Assembly: GCA_003217835.1 (NCBI GenBank)
Contig: QHMQ01000108.1
Coordinates: 1 to 18,226, forward strand
Reading direction: 5' to 3'
Length of the DNA: 18,226 nucleotides
Origin: Verrucomicrobiota bacterium
GTDB taxonomy: Bacteria > Verrucomicrobiota > Verrucomicrobiia > Chthoniobacterales > UBA10450
In this document: in pieces, positions 1 through 7,365 of the stretch
How positions within the stretch are numbered: the first letter of the stretch is position 1
Layout: each line of letters opens with the position of its first letter
Translations under genes and position numbers: made by a program
The notes under the pieces: model-generated
Told to the model about the DNA's origin: nothing
What the model saw: only the letters and a program-made list of their open reading frames with translations
Database searches by the model: none

Positions 1-352
1 TCCTCTTCGCCACCAATTTCATCTTCTCCGCCGGCACATCGGATAGTTCCGTGACGTTGTTGCTACCGCGGACAGCGATATACGCGTCCATTTTTTTTAT
101 TCGTGCCAGTTCATGGCTCGCAATTAGGCTTAATTGTCGATCCGATGCTTCAAGGGCGAGCGAGCGGCTTACCCGAGCATGGTAATTCTGCACAAACGGA
201 ATGCCTCCAACGTTTCGCGCTGCTCGGATCAGCGCGATTGTCATTTCGTCCGGAACGTCAAATGCTTCGATCAGAACCGTTTCATTGCGCTTGAGTCGAA
301 TGGAATATTCCACAAGAAGTTTGGCGAGATCGTCGAATCGGGCATCGTGCAT
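1..352 (-). CDS. M29-family aminopeptidase, N-terminal part (runs off left edge)
   Basis: This is the 5' end of a gene that continues beyond base 1; 117 codons are visible. Translating the minus strand from the ATG at 350-352 gives a protein beginning MHDARFDDLAKLLVEYS. It continues through VLIEAFDVPDEM and GGIPFVQ to KKMDAYIAVRGSNNVTELSD. That is the characteristic N-terminal domain of M29 (AmpS/aminopeptidase T) metallo-aminopeptidases, which release N-terminal residues from peptides in the cytoplasm. The metal-binding residues are in the C-terminal half and lie outside the window. An in-frame ATG at 431-433 would add 27 residues that do not look like the family and would sit 14 bp after the ugd stop. 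I prefer 352 because family members start with MxDxR-like sequence, but neither start has a strong Shine-Dalgarno. It is probably the last visible gene of the minus-strand operon. Confidence 0.85.
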   Translation of the reverse strand, partial: MHDARFDDLAKLLVEYSIRLKRNETVLIEAFDVPDEMTIALIRAARNVGGIPFVQNYHARVSRSLALEASDRQLSLIASHELARIKKMDAYIAVRGSNNVTELSDVPAEKMKLVAKR

Positions 353-447
353 AAGACGGTTATGATTCCACCGAGCGCGGCAGATGCAACTGAGCTTATC
401 GGCCAGCGCTCGAGCTAGCCCTGCACCAGACATTTTTCTCTAAACGC

Positions 448-1761
448 TTAAGTCGACGTCACGCTGGCGCGGCCAATCGAATGATAGTGAAAACCGAGAT
501 GGATCATCGTTTCCGGGTCCAATAAGTTTCGCCCGTCAAAAACGATTGGCGTCCTCATTTTGTTCTTCACAATCGCGAGATCGACATTGGCGAATTCGAC
601 CCATTCCGTGGCGATAATCAGTGCTTCGGCATTGCTCACAGCCTCGAGAGCGGATGGAGCAAATTCGGCAGCGCCGATCGTCTTCACGGCCCGAGCCTTT
701 TCCATTCCCTTCGGATCGTAGGCGACGACATGTGCTCCTTCGCGCAACAGATCCGCGACGAGCTCGATCGCGACAGAGGAACGAATATCATCAGTGTCTG
801 GTTTAAATGTGAGGCCCCAAACGGCAATACGTTTTTCGCGCAAAACCCAGAGCGTCTCTCGAATGGCTTTTAGAAAGCGCTCCTTTTGCATCCTGTTTAT
901 TCGCTGCACCTCCTTCAGCAGATCAAATGGAACACCGAGCCTTTCGCTGATCGTGATGAATGCCGCAATGTCTTTAGGAAAACAGGAGCCGCCGTATCCG
1001 ATTCCAGCATTCAAAAAATCACGACCGATGCGATGGTCCATGCCAATTCCGTCCGAGACTTTTTCGACATCAGCCCCGCTCGCCTCGCAAATCACCGAAA
1101 CCGCATTGATGTATGAAATTTTCAGAGCGAGAAACGAGTTTGCGCAATGTTTGATGAGTTCGGCGCTGGTAATATCGGTGACGAGAATCGGGGCCATGAA
1201 GGGTTCGTAGACTTTCTTCATCAGGTCGATGGCGTGCTCGCTCTGCGCGCCAATTACGATCCGGTCCGGGTGCATTAAATCGGCGACCGCACACCCTTCA
1301 CGCAAAAATTCAGGATTGCTCACGATGTCGAAGCTTGCGCCGTGCCGATTGTAGCGTTTGATCGATTCCGCGACTTTTTCGCCTGTTTTTACCGGCACCG
1401 TGCTCTTGTCGACAATCACCCGATAGTCGGTCAATACCCCCGCGATTTCGCGCGCCACTTTCTCCAAAAACCTAAGATCCACATCGCCATTTGGCTGCTG
1501 CGGAGTGGGAACGGCAATAAAGATGATCTGGGCTTTCTCCACCCCTTCCCGAATGCTGCTGGTAAAGCGTAGCCGATGCGCTGAGACATTGCGGTGAATT
1601 ACCTCCTCCAGGCCGGGCTCATATATCGGCACCTTGCCTGCCTGCAAAGCTTCGATTTTCTGCAAGTCGTTATCGACGCAAATGACGTTATGGCCGACGT
1701 CCGCAAAACAGGCGCCGGTAACGAGACCGACATAACCCGAACCGATGATTGCGAGGTCCAT
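448..1761 (-). CDS. ugd: UDP-glucose 6-dehydrogenase
   Basis: It oxidises UDP-glucose to UDP-glucuronate with two NAD+ in the cytoplasm, supplying uronic acids for envelope polysaccharide or LPS. The 437-residue protein has the usual length. It opens with a Rossmann nucleotide-binding motif GSGYVGLVTG (residues 7-16) and has VDKSTVPVKTG (118-127) and SNPEFLREG (148-156). The lysine region ELIKHCANSFLALK (201-214) and the catalytic thiol in GYGGSCFPKD (Cys260, Lys263, Asp264) follow, then GLTFKPDTDD (315-324) in the C-terminal NAD/UDP domain. An upstream in-frame start at 1797 would add 12 residues (MPPRLSRCVFRF) before the Rossmann strand. MDLAIIGSGY fits the family, so I use the ATG at 1761. 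It lies 85 bp downstream of the lptD-like stop on the same strand. Nothing essential is missing. Confidence 0.96.
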   Translation of the reverse strand: MDLAIIGSGYVGLVTGACFADVGHNVICVDNDLQKIEALQAGKVPIYEPGLEEVIHRNVSAHRLRFTSSIREGVEKAQIIFIAVPTPQQPNGDVDLRFLEKVAREIAGVLTDYRVIVDKSTVPVKTGEKVAESIKRYNRHGASFDIVSNPEFLREGCAVADLMHPDRIVIGAQSEHAIDLMKKVYEPFMAPILVTDITSAELIKHCANSFLALKISYINAVSVICEASGADVEKVSDGIGMDHRIGRDFLNAGIGYGGSCFPKDIAAFITISERLGVPFDLLKEVQRINRMQKERFLKAIRETLWVLREKRIAVWGLTFKPDTDDIRSSVAIELVADLLREGAHVVAYDPKGMEKARAVKTIGAAEFAPSALEAVSNAEALIIATEWVEFANVDLAIVKNKMRTPIVFDGRNLLDPETMIHLGFHYHSIGRASVTST

Positions 1762-1846
1762 AAACCGAAAAACGCAGCGACTCAGTCGCGGGGGCACGAA
1801 CGTCCGGTCGAACTTGAGAGCGGCAACATTGTTCGCGAGGCCTCGT

Positions 1847-4162
1847 TCATTGGCCTTCGGAAGTAGGATCGAAATTCAGATCGACTCCAAACTTCGGAAA
1901 TGCTTTCAGCGTCAAACTGAATAGGACGCCATATTCCTTTACACCCTTGTTGTCGCGGATTACGCCGCCGAATGAGGCAACCCAGCTGGTCAAATCGCGA
2001 TAAATAGCATACCGCTGCTCCTCGAGAAGGGCGGTCGTCGCTTCGTATTGTTCTTGGACGCCGACGCCCCAATTGTCATCGATGCGATAATATCCACCGA
2101 CAACGAATAAGCTGCTGTCGATGAAGAAAGGATTACCATTCAGATACCGATGCCCGACGCTCGTTTGCAAATTCGCTACCGGTTGAACAGTCATGATAGT
2201 ATCGATTTCCGTAAAACCTTTGTCGAAAGCCGGCACTTGGGAGTTGACCGTGAAACTCACCCAGGGCAGGGGTGTAAAGCGGATATTGTTAAAAAAGTTT
2301 GAATACTGCGTACGATCGTACGGATTATCGAGATTCACATCAAAGAAGCTATCGAGTTCAAACCAGGTGACCGTTTGGTCGTCGCGCCGTGTTTCCAAAC
2401 GATTGCGAAGACCGAGTCGCCAGACTGTCCAGCTATCGATCGAATCGATTGGGGTGAATTGTGGAAAATCAATTGCCCGAAGTTGGGTGGAGGGTTCAAA
2501 TCGATCGAACTGCAAAATCGAGATCGGGTTTGGCCCATTTTCCGAAACGTACGAGAAATTTGTGAACGGTTGAATGACGTGGAGAAGACCATCCAGGCCG
2601 AACGCGCGGCTTTGGACATTTTCCCACGTTCGGGAGACCTTGAAAGAGGCTTCCACTCCCGTATCAAAGACGGTGCGAAATGTGTCCCCACCGAAGTCAA
2701 TTGGTTGGGCCAGCGTCGGGTTCGGCAGCAGGAAATTGGGCACCAGCGGATTAGGATTTGGTGTGAAGATGGTGTTCCCGAGATCGCGGGTATCCGAATA
2801 GTACGTCCCGCGAAAGCCGACCCGTGGCACGATAGAAAGCCAGCCAAAGTAAGTGTTCGGATATAGGAATTGATGGAAAGTATCGAGACGAGTGCTGCCA
2901 TAATTTTCAAAGCCGGAACCTTCAGGGAATTGCAACCGTAGGTCAGCGAAGCCGGTTTCGCCTTCATAGAAAATGGGCCCGCCGAAGAGAGCGTGACGCT
3001 TAATGTCCAATACTACTTCTGGCAAGCGTTCTGTTGTCGTGAAAAACTCGTTCGCCTGAAAGCGCACGATCCCCGTCAACGTGTAAAATGGGTCCGTTTT
3101 TGTTAGCGCGATGACATTGTCCGGAACAGGATCCACACGAAATTCCCCTTGATAAAAATCCTGCATAACAAACGGATCGCTGAGTTTTGTTAGATTGGCG
3201 ATACCGTAGATATCATCGGAAAAATTCGTCCGATCCTGCAGGCTGAGCCGGTAACGCCCGGTAGGAACGCCCGTTCGTGGCACAGCCGTGTCATTTATTT
3301 GCGGATTCTGGTCCTGGATGTAATAAGTTTTGAGCTTGGCCCAGCTGGTGTTGTCCTTTCCATATTCGATAGTGGGATCAAAGCCAACGGCCACACCACG
3401 CCGCCCTCGATAGTCGAGCCGGATCCGGCCTTTGATATTGTCGGTGATAGGGAACGTTACTTGGGTCAGAAGCGATGGTCCCCATGAGCTCAAATACGCC
3501 GGTGTGACCGTAAAGCTAAACGCGTCACTGAGGGATTGATACAAGTAAGGCCACCAAAAAACAGGCACCTTCCCAACATACAACGTGACGTTTCGAAAAA
3601 TTACGCGGTCTTTCTCATATACGCGAATCGTTCGCGCCTGCAGATGAAAATCGGGGTTTGGCGCATCATGGGTCGTAAACGTCCCGTTCTGTATCCGGTA
3701 AGCGTTCTCGGAGATTTCGCTCACATTTTGACCACTCAGAAAATAAGGCTGCGACTCCGTTCGCATGTTTGTCGCGCGAATCTGTTTCGTGTCGACGTTA
3801 TAAATACCGCTATCGGCAAGATAGAACGAAACATTGTGGTCTGACTCTTCATCATTGTGCTTATTCGCATTGTGCTTATTCGGGTTGGGGACCGTCGCTG
3901 TCGGTGTATCGCGGTAGATCCGCACGTGGCCTCGCAGTTCGACCTCATGTGTGCTCGAATTGTATTGAGCGTAATCGGCATAAATATCCGTGTCGCCCAC
4001 GTGAATTGCGACGTTGTCCCGCGCTGTTGCCAGTCCGTTTTCATATGTCGTTTCTCCAGTGGACGTGATTTCAATCGGGACGTTCTCCTTGGTCTTGATC
4101 TCTCCCCTGACGAAACCGATGCTCGCAAGGAGGGCGGAGAGCAACAAAACCGACTTTCGCAT
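1847..4162 (-). CDS. lptD: LPS-assembly protein LptD/OstA-like outer-membrane protein
   Basis: LptD forms the outer-membrane barrel that inserts lipopolysaccharide into the outer leaflet. The 771-residue product starts with a signal peptide (MRKSVLLLSALLASIGFVRG). An OstA-like jellyroll segment follows (about 26-190, e.g. ATARDNVAIHVGD). Next is VPVFWWPYLY (199-208), which matches the PVFY-PYL element at the jellyroll-barrel junction of LptD. After that comes a long aromatic, beta-strand-rich barrel region to the C-terminus. The reading frame is open back to 4450, but that part overlaps the upstream ketosynthase. An ATG at 4267 would make a 4-bp ATGA overlap with that gene and add 35 residues before the signal peptide, so coupled initiation there is possible. 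I prefer 4162 because it places the signal peptide at the N-terminus. The protein contains no cysteine, unlike E. coli LptD with its essential disulfides. A perfect 15-bp tandem duplication encodes NKHNANKHN (95-103). Confidence 0.85.
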   Translation of the reverse strand: MRKSVLLLSALLASIGFVRGEIKTKENVPIEITSTGETTYENGLATARDNVAIHVGDTDIYADYAQYNSSTHEVELRGHVRIYRDTPTATVPNPNKHNANKHNDEESDHNVSFYLADSGIYNVDTKQIRATNMRTESQPYFLSGQNVSEISENAYRIQNGTFTTHDAPNPDFHLQARTIRVYEKDRVIFRNVTLYVGKVPVFWWPYLYQSLSDAFSFTVTPAYLSSWGPSLLTQVTFPITDNIKGRIRLDYRGRRGVAVGFDPTIEYGKDNTSWAKLKTYYIQDQNPQINDTAVPRTGVPTGRYRLSLQDRTNFSDDIYGIANLTKLSDPFVMQDFYQGEFRVDPVPDNVIALTKTDPFYTLTGIVRFQANEFFTTTERLPEVVLDIKRHALFGGPIFYEGETGFADLRLQFPEGSGFENYGSTRLDTFHQFLYPNTYFGWLSIVPRVGFRGTYYSDTRDLGNTIFTPNPNPLVPNFLLPNPTLAQPIDFGGDTFRTVFDTGVEASFKVSRTWENVQSRAFGLDGLLHVIQPFTNFSYVSENGPNPISILQFDRFEPSTQLRAIDFPQFTPIDSIDSWTVWRLGLRNRLETRRDDQTVTWFELDSFFDVNLDNPYDRTQYSNFFNNIRFTPLPWVSFTVNSQVPAFDKGFTEIDTIMTVQPVANLQTSVGHRYLNGNPFFIDSSLFVVGGYYRIDDNWGVGVQEQYEATTALLEEQRYAIYRDLTSWVASFGGVIRDNKGVKEYGVLFSLTLKAFPKFGVDLNFDPTSEGQ
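3853..3882. repeat. Perfect 15-bp tandem duplication inside the lptD-like gene
   Basis: The unit cattgtgcttattcg occurs twice head-to-tail with no mismatch. It is a multiple of three and adds one five-residue unit, giving NKHNANKHN in a hydrophilic, Asn/His/Asp/Glu-rich loop of the jellyroll region. It looks like a recent in-frame slippage or duplication event in a tolerant loop. Confidence 0.9.
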
Positions 4163-4263
4163 CGCGGACGCCGAACGTACCGCAGCAAAGCCTTCCTGCA
4201 AAGCCAAAAACGGTCTGTGCCTGGGCAAAAGCAGCTGCGAGCCGCACAGAATTCCGTCCAGGA

Positions 4264-5394
4264 TCATGGGATCGATAACCGCAAGCCTGCGACTTGCTGA
4301 TTGACTCCACAGCTTAACACGATTGCGTGACGCGCCTTGGTAAGTGCCGTGCGTGAAGCTGGAACCCGCAACGGAATCGTTGATGTAACGTGGAGCAGCG
4401 GCGGAAGCTCGCGACGATCCAAAGCCTGGGCTCCCAAAATCACCTGCCACAGTCCCGCAGCCCCAACACTTTCACCGACGGCTGGCTTCGCCGTATAGAC
4501 GATCGCATCCGGAATTATCCGCCGTAGCGCCCTACATTCCGCCTCGTCGATGAACGTGCCGTTTGCGCTGGAGATAACGAAGTCGACTTCCGTTTGAGCC
4601 AGATTGGAAATAGTTTGGCTCACAATCTCCTCGGTTTCCGTACGTTTGCGATAATGCGCGCCAGCATCAGTTTGTGCGATCATTATCGGTCCCTTGCGTG
4701 ACAGCAGGATTGCTCCTGCTCCTTCACTCAAAATCATTCCCCGCGCAGTTTTGTTGAACGGCTCTACCGGAGGTGCCAAGCGAAGCAGCCGCCACCGCCG
4801 ATATGCATCACACAGCAGCCAATCGACTTCTTCCGCCCCGACGACAAGGCAATAGTCAAGCTCCTCATTCGTCAGCAGGTCTTCCGCCATTCTTATCGCA
4901 ACCAGACCCACCGCACTATCACCCACCTGAGTGTAGGTAGCGCCGGTGATTCCGAGAATCGCTGCGAGATGGCTCGCCGGCGCGTTGAAGACCGTTTCCG
5001 GAAACAGGAGTGGACTGGCTGATTGCGCACCCGCCTCAACGATATCGCGGTAAAAGCGCTTCGTGTAAATCACGCCGCCATTTGAGATTGCGAAGACGAG
5101 GGCCATTCGTTCCGCATTCTGCGGCTCCACCTTGACCCCGGCAGCCTGCAATGCCTGCAAACCTGCAGCAGCGGCGAAACGCGAAATCGCACTCGCGCGG
5201 CGAAGGCGCGGATGAGGCGCCAATCTGCCCAGCGCGGATTCGGGAACTCGGAAAGCGTTGTAAGATCGATTGCTAAACTGTTCCGACATTTTTTCCGCAA
5301 TCGCCTCGTAACCCTGGAGGAGCTGCTCCCACACCGCATCAACGCCGTTTCCGAGAGGTGTAATCCACCCCATGCCGGCGATTGCTAGGCTCAT
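4264..5394 (-). CDS. Ketosynthase-fold protein lacking the catalytic triad (KSbeta/chain-length-factor-like)
   Basis: This is a thiolase-fold beta-ketoacyl synthase homologue of 376 residues. The fold is clear: GMGWITPLGNG at the N-terminus (7-17), ILSEGAGAILLS (221-232), KPAVGESVGAAG (303-314) and a C-terminal ALTKARHAIVLSCG. Against the neighbouring active ketosynthase, the nucleophile Cys aligns without gaps to Ser160 (VGDSAVGLVAI). The first active-site His becomes Asn278 (SANGT) and the second becomes Glu308 (VGESVG), while Lys303 is kept. It therefore should not condense acyl chains alone. Paired dead and active ketosynthases are known as KSalpha/KSbeta (chain-length factor) in type II PKS and as the ApeO/ApeC pair in aryl-polyene synthesis, and I infer a similar heterodimer. 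Its ATG overlaps the upstream gene's stop by 4 bp (ATGA), implying coupled translation and a matched stoichiometry. The product is unknown. Confidence 0.85.
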   Translation of the reverse strand: MSLAIAGMGWITPLGNGVDAVWEQLLQGYEAIAEKMSEQFSNRSYNAFRVPESALGRLAPHPRLRRASAISRFAAAAGLQALQAAGVKVEPQNAERMALVFAISNGGVIYTKRFYRDIVEAGAQSASPLLFPETVFNAPASHLAAILGITGATYTQVGDSAVGLVAIRMAEDLLTNEELDYCLVVGAEEVDWLLCDAYRRWRLLRLAPPVEPFNKTARGMILSEGAGAILLSRKGPIMIAQTDAGAHYRKRTETEEIVSQTISNLAQTEVDFVISSANGTFIDEAECRALRRIIPDAIVYTAKPAVGESVGAAGLWQVILGAQALDRRELPPLLHVTSTIPLRVPASRTALTKARHAIVLSCGVNQQVAGLRLSIP

Positions 5395-6617
5395 GCCTCG
5401 AACTTCTGCATCATAATGGAAGCATTGGTCCCACCAAATCCGAAGGAGTTCGAGAGAACTGTGCGAAGAGCCGTCCGGCGGGCTTCGTTCGCAACAATAT
5501 TTAGATCGGCCAGTTGATCTGGGGCCCGAAAATTGATGTTAGGGGGAACAAATTGATGCTGGAGGGCGAGCAGACAGATGATCGCTTCGACCGCCCCTGC
5601 CGCGCCTAACGAGTGACCCATCATGCTCTTTGTCGAGCTTATCGGCACGCGACCAAACAGCTCAGCGATCGCTTTGCCTTCGGCGGCGTCATTGAACGGC
5701 GTCGCTGTTCCATGCGCGTTGATGTAATCGACTGAATCCGCTGAAATCTGGGCGCTCTGGAGGGCGCGCTCCATTGCCCGTCGCGGGCCGATGCCAGAGG
5801 GATCCGGCTGCGTCAGATGAAAATTATCCGTCGACATGCCGTAGCCGGTTATTTCTGCGAGAATGGGCGCGCCGCGCGCGCGGGCGGCGTCGAGATTTTC
5901 CAAGGCCAGAATCGCTGCGCCTTCACCCAAAACCATGCCCGTGCGATGTCGATCAAACGGACGGCATTTTTCTGGCGTCGAGGCCTGAAGCGAATCAAAC
6001 CCAACGAAGACCAGTTCCGAAAGTGCGTCGTACCCGCCGGTCAACACACGTTCGTAGCGGCCGGATCGCACGCATTCAAACGCGTGACCGATCGCGTTCG
6101 TGCCAGATGCGCAGGCATTCGCAATTACCTGGCATGGCGCAGAGATTTCGAAGGTTTCCTGGGCATCGATCACCGGCTTTTGCGCAGGATAATTCGCGAT
6201 CCAGGCCGGCGAATCTCGCAAGCTGCCGTGTCGATATAACGACCGGTAATAATCTTCCCCATAAGACATGCCGCCGCTGGTCGTTCCAATTACTGTTAAC
6301 TCAGGTTTGAACTGAGGCTCTTGCGCCAGAGTTTCTCTCAGCGCATAGATCATCATGGACGATGCACGGTGCAACCGGCGTGCGCGGCCTGCTTCGGGCT
6401 GATCCTTGAGCAGGCGCTCATCGGCCACTTGCCCCGCGGTTTTGCACCGACACTCAGCCACCGAAAATCGGGTTACTCGAGTGACGCAGTCGCGCGCCTC
6501 GCGCAGCGAATCGAGCGTCTCGCTAAGCCCAAATCCGAGAGGGCTGACGACGCCCGCTGCCACCACAGCAACACGGGCGTTTGTACTTTTTCCGTTTTCA
6601 ACGGCAGATTTGAGCAT
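5391..6617 (-). CDS. Beta-ketoacyl-ACP synthase (FabF/KSalpha-like), catalytically intact
   Basis: It catalyses Claisen condensation of malonyl-ACP with an acyl chain in the cytoplasm. All active-site features are present in the 408-residue protein: nucleophile Cys169 in ANACASGTNAIG, His302 in INAHGTATP, Lys330 and His335 in KSMMGHSLGAAG, and the glycine-rich NSFGFGGTN (390-398). Length is typical of FabF. The frame opens at a TTG at 6632, which would add MLRFK. The ATG at 6617 is the more ordinary start, though neither has a convincing ribosome-binding site. It is the first gene of a minus-strand operon with the dead ketosynthase, the LptD-like gene, ugd and the aminopeptidase. No ACP, ketoreductase or dehydratase gene is adjacent, so it could borrow the housekeeping FAS proteins. 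It could be housekeeping FabF, but the obligate-looking partnership with the dead homologue favours a specialised role. Confidence 0.9.
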   Translation of the reverse strand: MLKSAVENGKSTNARVAVVAAGVVSPLGFGLSETLDSLREARDCVTRVTRFSVAECRCKTAGQVADERLLKDQPEAGRARRLHRASSMMIYALRETLAQEPQFKPELTVIGTTSGGMSYGEDYYRSLYRHGSLRDSPAWIANYPAQKPVIDAQETFEISAPCQVIANACASGTNAIGHAFECVRSGRYERVLTGGYDALSELVFVGFDSLQASTPEKCRPFDRHRTGMVLGEGAAILALENLDAARARGAPILAEITGYGMSTDNFHLTQPDPSGIGPRRAMERALQSAQISADSVDYINAHGTATPFNDAAEGKAIAELFGRVPISSTKSMMGHSLGAAGAVEAIICLLALQHQFVPPNINFRAPDQLADLNIVANEARRTALRTVLSNSFGFGGTNASIMMQKFEA

Positions 6618-6726
6618 TTTGAAACGAAGCAAGTTGACTCGCGATTTCCTATTGCTTTCTTAAACGAAGCATTTTACTAATGACACCGAAACGGAAACGG
6701 AAGCTTGGAAGTTGGTGGATTGTCAG

Positions 6727-6803
6727 TTGAGTTTATTCAGTGGCGATTTGAAATCCGATAAGCGGGAACAGTGACCTGGCTGCGTTTTCCAGAATAAACT
6801 CAA
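6727..6803. repeat. 12-bp perfect inverted repeat ending on the start codon of the RRM gene
   Basis: TTGAGTTTATTC (6727-6738) is exactly complementary to GAATAAACTCAA (6792-6803), with a 53-nt spacer. The second arm covers the nine bases before the ATG that are part of the ribosome-binding region and the A of the ATG itself; the next pair would be a G-U wobble. If both arms are in the mRNA, the stem would occlude initiation, giving a candidate RNA switch or autoregulatory site for the RNA-binding protein. If transcription starts inside the spacer, it could instead be a DNA operator. A TTGTCA hexamer at 6720-6725 resembles a -35 box, but I see no clear matching -10. Confidence 0.6.
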
Positions 6804-7153
6804 TGGGAACTAAATTATACGTAGGCAATCTTTCCTTCAACACGACGGAAAACGAACTGCAGGAGCTTTTTTCACAGGCTGGCGCCGTGCAGGAAGTGAC
6901 TCTCATGCAAGATAAATTCACCGGCAAGTCGCGTGGCTTTGCTTTTGTGACGATGGGTTCGGAACAGGACGCTCAAAACGCCATTTCGAAATTCAACGGT
7001 CAAACCGTTGAAGGACGCCCGTTAACTGTGAACGAGGCCCGTCCGAGAGAGGCGCGGCCACCCGGAGGCGGAGGTGGCGGACGCGGCTATGGCGGCGGTG
7101 GAGGCGGCTACGGTGGCGGTCGCCGCGATGGCGGCCAGCGAAGAGGTCACTAA
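6803..7153 (+). CDS. RRM-domain RNA-binding protein with glycine-rich tail
   Basis: This is a single RNA-recognition motif protein of 116 residues that binds single-stranded RNA in the cytoplasm. RNP2 is LYVGNL (5-10) and RNP1 is KSRGFAFV (42-49), with the aromatic residues used for base stacking present (Tyr6, Phe46, Phe48). Residues 87-116 are a low-complexity Gly/Arg/Tyr tail. The layout matches the small glycine-rich RNA-binding proteins of cyanobacteria, several of which are cold-induced, and similar proteins in Verrucomicrobiota and other phyla. The ATG follows AATAAACTCA, with no Shine-Dalgarno, and lies in the inverted repeat described separately. It is monocistronic: divergent from the ketosynthase operon and convergent with tRNA-Tyr 31 bp downstream. 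A role in cold acclimation is inference from the family. Confidence 0.93.
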   Translation: MGTKLYVGNLSFNTTENELQELFSQAGAVQEVTLMQDKFTGKSRGFAFVTMGSEQDAQNAISKFNGQTVEGRPLTVNEARPREARPPGGGGGGRGYGGGGGGYGGGRRDGGQRRGH

Positions 7154-7184
7154 AACTTACAACTCGAAAGCGACAGCCAAAAAT

Positions 7185-7268
7185 TGGGCAGGGCTGGATT
7201 CGAACCAGCGAAGGCGTAAAGCCAGCAGATTTACAGTCTGCCCCGTTTGGCCACTCCGGAACCTACCC
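7185..7268 (-). tRNA. tRNA-Tyr (anticodon GTA)
   Basis: The minus strand folds as a class II bacterial tRNA of 84 nt. The acceptor stem is GGGTAGG/CCTGCCC with one G-U pair, and the discriminator base is A. The anticodon arm is GCAGA-CTGTAAA-TCTGC, giving anticodon GTA. There is a long variable arm with a GGC/GCC stem, and a T arm GCTGG-TTCGAAT-CCAGC. The long variable arm is normal for bacterial tRNA-Tyr. The terminal CCA is not encoded; after the discriminator the minus strand reads AATTTTT, a short U-tract that may help termination. Confidence 0.95.
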
Positions 7269-7283
7269 GTCGCTGCGAGCGTC

Positions 7284-7311
7284 GATATAACTCGCGATCT
7301 GCGCCTCGCAA
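7284..7311 (-). promoter_or_regulatory. Candidate sigma70-type promoter of tRNA-Tyr
   Basis: On the minus strand TTGCGA (7306-7311) and TATATC (7284-7289) are separated by 16 nt. Each matches the consensus at four of six bases. The predicted transcript would begin only about 10 nt before the mature tRNA 5' end at 7268, a sensible leader. The promoter lies between the sugar aminotransferase stop and the tRNA. Confidence 0.4.
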
Positions 7312-7365
7312 AGTAATTTCACCCCGAACAAGACGCAAGACGCCCCAGATGCAATTGTCGATTTT

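Noticed and set aside
1768..1789. 5-bp hairpin GCGAC-TGA-GTCGC followed by TGCGTTTTT on the minus strand, just before ugd
   Set aside because: The stem is short and the T-run is offset by four bases; it is too weak to call a terminator or attenuator.
1782..2072. 96-codon minus-strand ORF spanning the lptD-ugd junction
   Set aside because: Most of it overlaps the lptD-like barrel in another frame and it has no recognisable motif.
5774..6310. 178-codon plus-strand ORF opposite the active ketosynthase
   Set aside because: Antisense to invariant catalytic motifs, Arg-rich composition, no start signal.
7062..7130. Repetitive GGC/GGT-rich DNA
   Set aside because: It is simply the codon usage of the glycine-rich tail of the RRM protein, not a separate repeat element.
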